5,465 nucleotides of DNA, taken from Pseudobdellovibrionaceae bacterium. GTDB lineage: Bacteria; Bdellovibrionota; Bdellovibrionia; Bdellovibrionales; UBA1609. A program made the translations under genes and the position numbers. The notes beneath the pieces are model-generated. The model did no database searches. It had not been told where the DNA came from and worked only from the letters and a program-made list of their open reading frames with translations. The stretch is from the NCBI GenBank assembly GCA_026712605.1, contig JAPORL010000158.1, positions 1 to 5,465 on the forward strand, in the 5' to 3' direction. Below are positions 1 to 4,869 of this stretch, piece by piece; position 1 is the first letter of the stretch, and the number at the start of each line of letters is the position of its first letter.

Positions 1-14
1 AATATTTTTTTCAT
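1..14 (-). CDS. 5' end of a protein gene leaving the window at the left edge (product unknown)
   Basis: Reading the minus strand leftwards, an ATG at 14-12 is followed by AAA AAA ATA TT, giving M-K-K-I and then the window edge. It is preceded by the near-perfect Shine-Dalgarno AAAGGAGG, with 4 nt between GGAGG and ATG. The combination of a strong ribosome site and a lysine-rich start typical of exported proteins makes a real gene start likely, although only four full codons are visible. The product cannot be named. It points in the same direction as the tRNA-Pro and repeat array, and lies about 150 bp beyond the end of the array. Confidence 0.6.
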
Positions 15-18
15 ATTT

Positions 19-26
19 CCTCCTTT
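19..26 (-). promoter_or_regulatory. Strong ribosome binding site for the left-edge gene
   Basis: The minus strand reads AAAGGAGG, complementary to the 3' end of 16S rRNA, 4 nt before the ATG at 14-12. It is the only consensus Shine-Dalgarno I found before any start codon in this window, and it decides the start of the left-edge gene. Confidence 0.7.
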
Positions 27-49
27 ATGAGTTTTGAATGCAGTTCTAA

Positions 50-78
50 TGTATAATACTAAGTAAAAAAATAAACAA
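50..78 (-). promoter_or_regulatory. Possible sigma70 promoter for the left-edge gene
   Basis: On the minus strand TTGTTT (78-73) and TATACA (55-50) are separated by 17 bp. Transcription would start near position 43 and leave a leader of about 30 nt that contains the strong ribosome site. Both boxes are only partial matches and the DNA is very AT-rich, so this is tentative. An overlapping TATTAT (58-53) is an alternative -10 without a well-placed -35. Confidence 0.3.
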
Positions 79-193
79 GAAAAATAAATCTAAGTGAAAA
101 TTTTACAAACTTAAATGTTCAAAAAAACACCCTACTGCTGTTTATTTCGTCTTCAAACACATTCTATTTAGCTTAGAGTCAAACTATGAAAAA

Positions 194-583
194 TGGTCGG
201 GGAGACAGGATTTGCCTACTCCATTCGCTCGCATCAGGCTCGCTTATTGCGTAGGCTCTCTTCCCTTCGCTTAAAAAATCCTCCATGATTTTTTAACCTT
301 AATCTTTTGCCCCCAGCAAAAGCCTAAGGTCGCTCTCTCAATTCAAATCCTAATTTTCCCTGTAAAAGATTCTTCTATTTAGCTTAGAGTCAAACTATGA
401 AAAATGGTCGGGGAGACAGGATTTGCCTACTCCATTCGCTCGCATCAGGCTCGCTTATTGCGTAGGCTCTCTTCCCTTCGCTTAAAAAATCCTCCATGAT
501 TTTTTAACCTTAATCTTTTGCCCCCAGCAAAAGCCTAAGGTCGCTCTCTCAATTCAAATCCTAATTTTCCCTGTAAAAGATTC
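194..583 (-). ncRNA. Candidate structured RNA downstream of tRNA-Pro (rtT-like, two units)
   Basis: If transcription from the tRNA-Pro promoter continues past 616, the transcript would contain two identical structured segments. In copy 1 the pairings visible are: 271-280 with 287-296 (10 bp, 6-nt loop); 304-310 with 316-322 (7 bp, 5-nt loop), extended by 297-301 with 325-329 across a small internal loop; 214-219 with 251-256 (6 bp); and a long-range closing pairing of 207-214 with 344-351 (8 bp). Copy 2 has the same pairings shifted by 211. I see no clear G+C-rich terminator with a U-run at the far end, so the 3' end is unknown. Expression is inferred only from position behind a tRNA promoter. 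Confidence 0.3.
201..222 (-). other. T-arm/acceptor minihelix-like hairpin in repeat copy 1
   Basis: On the minus strand GGAG (222-219) can pair with CTCC (204-201), and AGG (217-215) with CCT (209-207), around the loop CAAAT. The tRNA-derived CCCGACCA tail follows through 194. The spacer sequence next to the tRNA fragment thus partly replaces the lost 5' strands of the T-arm and acceptor stem. The same hairpin is at 412-433 in copy 2. It competes with the other pairings of the same bases (214-219 with 251-256, 207-214 with 344-351), so its formation is uncertain. Confidence 0.35.
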
Positions 584-615
584 TTCTATTTAGCTTAGAG
601 TCAAACTATGAAAAA

Positions 616-692
<77 letters not shown>

Positions 693-702
693 ATAACCAC
701 AT

Positions 703-732
703 AGCATAACAAAAAAGAAAAGCTTTAAGCAA
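703..732 (-). promoter_or_regulatory. Promoter candidate for tRNA-Pro
   Basis: On the minus strand TTGCTT (732-727) is followed after 18 bp by TATGCT (708-703). The TG one base upstream of the -10 forms an extended -10 (TGTTATGCT). Predicted initiation is a few bases before the tRNA 5' end at 692, leaving a very short 5' leader for RNase P. The spacing relative to the tRNA and the extended -10 make this more credible than a random AT-rich match. Confidence 0.55.
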
Positions 733-788
733 AATAAAAATTCATTAAAAAGACACTTTTAATATAAAAAAACATGAAAATAATTTGT

Positions 789-817
789 TTGAGTTTTTTT
801 AAACTTCAACTTATGAT
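789..817 (+). promoter_or_regulatory. Promoter candidate upstream of the outer-membrane protein gene
   Basis: TTGAGT (789-794) and TATGAT (812-817) are separated by exactly 17 bp. Transcription would begin near 824 and leave a leader of roughly 140 nt before the annotated ATG at 962. The boxes match consensus at 4/6 and 5/6. The 693-961 gap holds this site, the divergent tRNA promoter and otherwise nothing I recognise. The long leader matters because the open reading frame extends upstream of 962 to 845 without a standard start codon. Confidence 0.4.
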
Positions 818-961
818 TTACTTAGTTATATTAAAAATCAATAAATAAGGCTTAAAGATATTATCAGACTCTTAAATTTATTTACTATTAACTTCTATTC
901 TAGACTTCGCTTTTTTAAAAAGAAAGTTTTTCCCAAATTTGTCTCTTTTAAAAAAATCTTT

Positions 962-2122
962 ATGGCTTTATGGATTGTTTTTTGTCCCTTAAGCTTTGGA
1001 AAAACTGATTTTGAGGGTATTTTTTTGATAGAAAGCCAAAGTGTTCAAAATTTAAAATCTTTTTTAAATTACAATCAGCTTCATTTAAAAGGAAGCGTTC
1101 ATCCAACTAATGAGCTAACAATTTACAGCCATTTTTTATTTTTTAAACTTTATGGCTCTCACTCTTACTCATTAAAAACAGCTATTGAAGTTTATCCTTC
1201 TGTAAACTGGCTCATGCATGAAGATATTCAACTCAAATTAGGACGCTTACTTTATAAACACCCCTTTCATCAAATTATCTCTTCAGATATATATGATAGC
1301 TTTATTTATAGTTTTGATGGAATCTTTTTAGAATATGATACTGCTATTTTAAAAGCAGATATCTGGTCAGCCTATCTACCTAAAAGATGGACAGGTCTAA
1401 AAAAAGAAAAAGATTTTGAATACGGTTCGGGAGTTTTTTTAGATATTAAATTTACAGAAAGTTATATTAACTCTTTTAATTTCTATGTGGCCTATCTAGC
1501 CGACTCCTTTTTCCAGCAATCTGCTGAAAAAATGTCTCGTTATGGAATAGCTCTCAAAGGCTTAATCCAGCCCTTCAATCTCAATTACACTTTTATTACC
1601 GTAGGACATGGCTCTAGCTTTCAATTTAAATTGGAAGAAAATATGTATCATTTTAGCTTAGATTATTTTCAATCTAATTTTTTTAATAGCCATTTTTTTA
1701 CAGGCTATCATACAGATAGTTTAAAATACGAGCCATGGCTTTATGATCGTTATAAAAACACGGGATACTCCGATCTATTTTTATGGGGGAATTTAAATTA
1801 CTATTTTACTGGTTTTTCTATATCCCCTATTGATCGATGGAAATTTAAACTGGCTTTTTATGACTTCAATGCAACACAAAATGGCTCTTTAAAACTAGGC
1901 TATGTTGGAGAATGGATGAACTCTAGTAAAGCAAACATCATCACAGTTTCTAAAGGAAAGTTGGGTAAGGAGTTAAATTTTATGATTTCAAACCAAATCA
2001 ATAAAGAGCTTTTAATTACACTCAATACAGCTTTTTTTCTCCCTCAAAAAAATTTAGAAAATGTCTTAAAAAGTAAAGAGCTTTACAGTAATGTTTTACT
2101 CACAATGCTTTACTCATTCTAA
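962..2122 (+). CDS. Putative outer-membrane beta-barrel protein, family not recognised
   Basis: The product is a 386-residue protein I cannot assign to a named family. Residues 1-13 (MALWIVFCPLSFG) look like the hydrophobic core of a signal peptide with a plausible cleavage after Gly13. The rest is rich in aromatic residues and alternating polar/hydrophobic stretches (for example around 40-70, 150-185 and 265-310). It ends in Leu-Tyr-Ser-Phe, the C-terminal aromatic signature that the BAM machinery recognises in outer-membrane proteins. Together these suggest a beta-barrel porin or export channel in the outer membrane; substrate unknown. The chosen ATG gives a signal peptide with no positive N-region. 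The same frame stays open upstream to 845 and encodes a lysine-rich stretch (KKKVFPKFVSFKKIF) right before it, so the true start may be a non-standard codon upstream, or the original start may be lost. No Shine-Dalgarno precedes 962. The gene stands alone, with 155 bp before the next reading frame. Confidence 0.75.
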   Translation: MALWIVFCPLSFGKTDFEGIFLIESQSVQNLKSFLNYNQLHLKGSVHPTNELTIYSHFLFFKLYGSHSYSLKTAIEVYPSVNWLMHEDIQLKLGRLLYKHPFHQIISSDIYDSFIYSFDGIFLEYDTAILKADIWSAYLPKRWTGLKKEKDFEYGSGVFLDIKFTESYINSFNFYVAYLADSFFQQSAEKMSRYGIALKGLIQPFNLNYTFITVGHGSSFQFKLEENMYHFSLDYFQSNFFNSHFFTGYHTDSLKYEPWLYDRYKNTGYSDLFLWGNLNYYFTGFSISPIDRWKFKLAFYDFNATQNGSLKLGYVGEWMNSSKANIITVSKGKLGKELNFMISNQINKELLITLNTAFFLPQKNLENVLKSKELYSNVLLTMLYSF

Positions 2123-2191
2123 AACTTAAGCCTTACTTTATACATTCTTAAGTCTCTTAATCAAAAGTTTGTAAGATACAAAACTAAAAAC

Positions 2192-2254
2192 GAGTTCGGA
2201 TTTGAACACAAAGCGACTGTAAGTCGCTTTGTGGCAAAATCTATGTTGAAACTC
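2192..2254 (-). pseudogene. tRNA-like remnant with a perfect 12-bp hairpin
   Basis: On the minus strand this stretch has GAGTTTC at its 5' end and GAACTC at its 3' end, which pair like a weak acceptor stem. It also has the T-loop signature GTTCAAATCC and a central hairpin whose apex can be read as a 7-nt anticodon loop CTTACAG (UAC, valine) on an AGCGA/TCGCT stem. GTCGC ahead of GTTCAAATCC is shared with the 3' half of the tRNA-Pro in this window. The T-stem does not pair properly, the D-arm is unrecognisable and the length is only 63 nt, so it is not a working tRNA. A decayed tRNA 3' half is one explanation and chance resemblance is another. Confidence 0.25.
2207..2233. repeat. Perfect 12-bp inverted repeat with 3-nt loop
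   Basis: The arms 2207-2218 (CACAAAGCGACT) and 2222-2233 are exact reverse complements around GTA. The stem lies in the spacer between the outer-membrane protein gene and the small exported protein gene. No U-run follows on the plus strand, so it is not a typical intrinsic terminator in the direction of the genes. On the minus strand a short T-run occurs only about 17 nt further on. It could be a processing or stability element at the 3' end of the upstream mRNA, a regulator binding site, or part of the tRNA-like remnant. Confidence 0.7.
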
Positions 2255-2277
2255 TAGGCTCTTTTTCATGATTTGAA

Positions 2278-2307
2278 TTGACAGAAAAAGTCCTTCTAGT
2301 ATATGGA
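2278..2307 (+). promoter_or_regulatory. Promoter candidate with consensus -35 for the small exported protein
   Basis: TTGACA (2278-2283) is a perfect -35 box. Suitable -10 hexamers are TATATG (2300-2305, 16-bp spacer) or TATGGA (2302-2307, 18-bp spacer). Initiation would fall around 2312-2314, on or next to the ATG at 2314, so the mRNA would be leaderless or nearly so. This also argues that the in-frame TTG at 2278 belongs to the promoter and is not a start codon. Confidence 0.45.
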
Positions 2308-2313
2308 CAAAGT

Positions 2314-2823
2314 ATGAAGTTACTACTTTTTATTTTTCTTTTTCCCTATCTCACAATAGCCGACAAAGACAAAATAAAATTAGATCCTGAGCTTAAAAGC
2401 TCTTACCTTAAATTATTAAACCAAGCTAGTGACTTTCACAAAGCCCTGACTGAAGAAAATAACCCAAAAATCCAAAAAGAAATTAAAGAAACCCAAGAGA
2501 TTATTGCAGAACTTTATAGAAAAACTTCAAATCTAGAAGAATTTCATTTTCGTATTCACTCTTACAAATTGTTAGAATCTATTCAAGAAAAACTCTCTAT
2601 GATGTCCTATAACCAGCCACTAAAAAACGATCAAAAAAAGAAAGTTGTAAAAAAACTTTTTAACTCTTTTTTAGAGTTAGCTGAAGTTTATGATTTAAAA
2701 AAAGAAATGAACGCTAAAATATTTTATTGTGAAACGGATAGAAGTCTTTGGTTTCAGACCAATAACAAAGGACATAACCCTATCAATTCCAGCCTTAAAA
2801 ACTGCGCTACACAAGTTTTATAA
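2314..2823 (+). CDS. Small exported protein of unknown function
   Basis: The ATG at 2314 gives a 169-residue protein starting with a clean signal peptide (residues 1-16, MKLLLFIFLFPYLTIA, likely cleaved before Asp17). An upstream in-frame TTG at 2278 would add 12 residues in front of the signal and overlaps a consensus -35 box, so I prefer 2314. The mature part is charged and predicted largely helical (about 25-70 and 85-135). It has His42, His78 and His82, and a distinctive C-terminal segment with Tyr-Cys139, Ser-Leu-Trp-Phe-Gln (144-148), Pro-Ile-Asn and Cys164. The two cysteines could form a disulfide after export; the histidines might bind metal or haem, but no CXXCH is present. I do not recognise the family by name. 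It probably sits in the periplasm. No Shine-Dalgarno is visible. The following gene is 96 bp downstream. Confidence 0.75.
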   Translation: MKLLLFIFLFPYLTIADKDKIKLDPELKSSYLKLLNQASDFHKALTEENNPKIQKEIKETQEIIAELYRKTSNLEEFHFRIHSYKLLESIQEKLSMMSYNQPLKNDQKKKVVKKLFNSFLELAEVYDLKKEMNAKIFYCETDRSLWFQTNNKGHNPINSSLKNCATQVL

Positions 2824-2919
2824 TATTCTTTTTCGTAAAAGCTTGTTATGAAATTTCACACTTGCTCAAATAAAAGAGTTGAGATAAAAATATCTTAAAA
2901 AGATGACTTTATATTTATC

Positions 2920-4107
2920 ATGTTTGTTGGCGCTGAGGTTTTATTAAATAGTTCTTTATGGCTTAAAAAACTTAAAAATAATAGAATTGCCTATTTAGGA
3001 AATTCAGCCAGTGTCGATCAAAAAGGAGAGCTAATACTTTCTCGGCTTTTACAAAACAAAAACATAAAACTTACAAGCTTATTTTCTCCTCAACATGGAT
3101 TTAGCTCCACTAAACAAGCCAATATGATAACTTCAAAAAATAGTATCTACAAAGGATTAAAGTTATATAGTCTTTATTCTAAAAAAACGAGACGGCTTAC
3201 TCCACAGATGAAACAAAGTTTTGATATTCTTCTTTTTGATCTGCAAGATACAGGTTGTAGAATTTACACTTATCTTAGCACCTTAATTTATCTCATGGAA
3301 GACTTAGAAAAAACAAATAAAACTCTTATTTTACTGGATCGTCCAAACCCCCTAGGTCGTTATGTAGAGGGAAATTTATTAAAAAAAGAGTTTAAAAGCT
3401 TTGTAGGTGTAGCACCTCTTCCAATGAGTCATGGTTTAACGCTGGGAGAAATAGCTTTATGGTATAAACATTTAAAAAAATTAAAAACCAATTTAAAAAT
3501 AGTAAAAATGAAGAGCTATCAATCAAAAAAAGAATGGCCTATCAATAGAGCTTGGATTCTTCCCAGTCCAAATATGACGGGTCTTTCTTGCGCTAAATGT
3601 TATCCCGGAACTGTATTATTAGAAGGAACTCAGATTTCAGAAGGAAGAGGGACAACAAAGCCCTTTGAAATTTTTGGAAGAGTTAATATGGAAACTGAAA
3701 AAATTCACAAATGGATGAAAAGGGAAAAGGCAGATTTTTTAAAGGGCTGTTTTTTAAGAGAAACAAAATTTGAGCCTGCCTTTGACAAATTTAAAAATAA
3801 AACCTGCTCTGGATTTCAAATCCATTTAGAAAAATCAATAGCTAAAAAAGGAGTGTTTCGTCCCTATCGCTTAATGAGTTTATTTTTAAAAGCCTTTAAA
3901 AATATTCATCCTTCTGTCTTTTGGAAAAGCAAAGCTCCTTATGAATATGAATGGAAGCTTAACCCCATTGATATCATTAGTGGAAGCGAAGATTTAAAAA
4001 ATTGGCTTGATAGCTCCTCAAATAAAATCAGCCATTGGGACGATTTTTTAACTTCTGAAGAAAGAGCTTGGAAAAAATCGCAAAAAGATTTTTTTATCTA
4101 CAATTAA
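2920..4107 (+). CDS. DUF1343 family protein related to exo-beta-N-acetylmuramidase NamZ (GH171), no signal peptide
   Basis: This 395-residue protein shows the DUF1343/NamZ signature in order: Rossmann-like start with RIAYLGNSASV (22-32), SPQHGF (56-61), LYSLY (82-86), FDLQDTGCRIYTY (106-118), LDRPNP (139-144), EGNLL (150-154), MSHGLTLGE (169-177), PSPNM (215-219), YPG (228-230), LEGTQISEGRGTTKPFE (234-250), and a C-terminal YEYE...IDIISGS segment (341-356). B. subtilis NamZ removes terminal N-acetylmuramic acid from peptidoglycan fragments and is secreted. Here no signal peptide is visible, so the protein is probably cytoplasmic and might act on recycled or imported muropeptides (inference). 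The usual PEHG motif reads PQHG, Gln58 replacing a glutamate that I believe is the proposed catalytic residue, so activity may differ. Length is normal for the core family. Start choice is the first in-frame ATG matching the family N-terminus; no Shine-Dalgarno precedes it. grxB follows after 38 bp, possibly cotranscribed. Confidence 0.88.
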   Translation: MFVGAEVLLNSSLWLKKLKNNRIAYLGNSASVDQKGELILSRLLQNKNIKLTSLFSPQHGFSSTKQANMITSKNSIYKGLKLYSLYSKKTRRLTPQMKQSFDILLFDLQDTGCRIYTYLSTLIYLMEDLEKTNKTLILLDRPNPLGRYVEGNLLKKEFKSFVGVAPLPMSHGLTLGEIALWYKHLKKLKTNLKIVKMKSYQSKKEWPINRAWILPSPNMTGLSCAKCYPGTVLLEGTQISEGRGTTKPFEIFGRVNMETEKIHKWMKREKADFLKGCFLRETKFEPAFDKFKNKTCSGFQIHLEKSIAKKGVFRPYRLMSLFLKAFKNIHPSVFWKSKAPYEYEWKLNPIDIISGSEDLKNWLDSSSNKISHWDDFLTSEERAWKKSQKDFFIYN

Positions 4108-4145
4108 TAGACAAAAATAGAAAATTAAAATAAATTAAATTTAAG

Positions 4146-4796
4146 ATGAAACTTTACGTTTATGATCATTGTCCCTATTGTGTAAAAGCACGAATGATTT
4201 TTGGCTTAAAACAAATCCCTTTTAAATTAACAACTCTTTTAAATGATGATGAAGAGACTCCTATTTCAATGATAGGTGTTAAAATGGTTCCGATTTTAGA
4301 ATATAAAAAATCAACTTTTATGCCTGAAAGCTTGGATATCATTTCTTATATTGATAAACAAAAAAAACCAACTGAAGTAAGCAAAAAAACAAGTAAAAAT
4401 TTATCAGATTGGTTAGATAAAAACAGTTTGATTTGTTATAAATTGGCTATGCCTCGTTGGATAAAGGCCAATTTAGAAGAATTTAAAACTCCATCAGCAA
4501 AAAATTATTTTATCAAGAAAAAATCAGCTTATATTGGATCTTTTGAGGAATGTTTAAAAGAAACAAAAGCGCTTATAGAAAAAATAACAAAAGAGCTTAA
4601 TATTTTAGAATCTTTTCTTGAGAAACAAAAACCTTTTTTTAAAGAATCTTTAAGCTTTGACGATTTTCATTTATTTGCTTTTTTAAGATCTCTAAGTATT
4701 GTAAAAGCTTTGGTTTTCCCTCCTAAAGTAAAACTTTATAGTGAAAATTTATCTAAAAAAAGCCGAGTACCTCTTCACCATTTTATAGCCTTATAA
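4146..4796 (+). CDS. grxB: Glutaredoxin 2 (GrxB)
   Basis: The 216-residue protein aligns with E. coli GrxB over its whole length (215 residues there): the start MKLYVYDHCPYCVKARMIFG is almost the same as the E. coli one, followed by LLNDDEETP (31-39), MVPILE with the cis-proline at 49, and MPESLDI (59-65). It has a GST-like fold: an N-terminal thioredoxin domain (about 1-75) with the active-site pair Cys9-Pro-Tyr-Cys12, then an all-helical C-terminal domain (about 85-216) containing PRWIKANLEEFKTPSAKNYF, as in Glutaredoxin2_C. It acts in the cytoplasm as a glutathione-dependent thiol-disulfide oxidoreductase, removing glutathione from mixed disulfides. This implies the cell makes or obtains glutathione. 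The start is fixed by the family alignment, although no Shine-Dalgarno is present. It follows the NamZ-like gene by 38 bp and precedes the photolyase by 73 bp. Confidence 0.96.
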   Translation: MKLYVYDHCPYCVKARMIFGLKQIPFKLTTLLNDDEETPISMIGVKMVPILEYKKSTFMPESLDIISYIDKQKKPTEVSKKTSKNLSDWLDKNSLICYKLAMPRWIKANLEEFKTPSAKNYFIKKKSAYIGSFEECLKETKALIEKITKELNILESFLEKQKPFFKESLSFDDFHLFAFLRSLSIVKALVFPPKVKLYSENLSKKSRVPLHHFIAL

Positions 4797-4824
4797 GATG
4801 AATTATTATATAAAGTTTTAGCTT

Positions 4825-4853
4825 TTGAAAATGACTAATTTTTCACATAAAAT
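4825..4853 (+). promoter_or_regulatory. Promoter candidate for the photolyase gene
   Basis: TTGAAA (4825-4830) and TAAAAT (4848-4853) are each one base from consensus, and the spacer is 17 bp. Transcription would start near 4860, only about 10 nt before the ATG at 4870, with no Shine-Dalgarno in that leader. It is the best-scoring sigma70-type site I see in the window and suggests that the photolyase is transcribed separately from grxB. Confidence 0.5.
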
Positions 4854-4869
4854 AAGATAGTAAAACGCT

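Noticed and set aside
34..57. Plus-strand TTGAAT ... TATAAT promoter
   Set aside because: TATAAT at 52-57 is a perfect -10 but the only -35-like hexamer is 12 bp away, too short, and no plus-strand gene follows before the repeats.
186..254. 22-codon ATG reading frame starting inside the tRNA-flank block and repeated in copy 2 (397-465)
   Set aside because: It reads antisense through the tRNA 3' end and the hairpin-rich spacer, has no ribosome site and is a typical spurious frame over tRNA sequence.
271..296. Hairpin in the repeat as an intrinsic terminator
   Set aside because: The stem is almost all A-T pairs and the T-run lies inside the stem rather than after it, so classical termination is unlikely; kept only as part of the structured-RNA candidate.
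162..583. CRISPR array
   Set aside because: The direct repeats are 211 bp with identical spacers and contain tRNA sequence; there are no short repeats with unique spacers.
896..950. Resemblance of the CTTCGCTTTTTTAAAAA stretch to part of the 211-bp unit
   Set aside because: Only short low-complexity A/T matches; no extended alignment with the repeat.
2124..2153. Inverted repeat ACTTAAG/CTTAAGT just after the outer-membrane protein stop codon as a terminator
   Set aside because: Seven A/T-rich base pairs with a 16-nt loop and no following U-run; each arm is nearly self-palindromic, so the match is weak evidence.
2278..2313. TTG start adding 12 residues to the small exported protein
   Set aside because: It would put a non-hydrophobic stretch in front of a complete signal peptide and coincides with a consensus -35 box.
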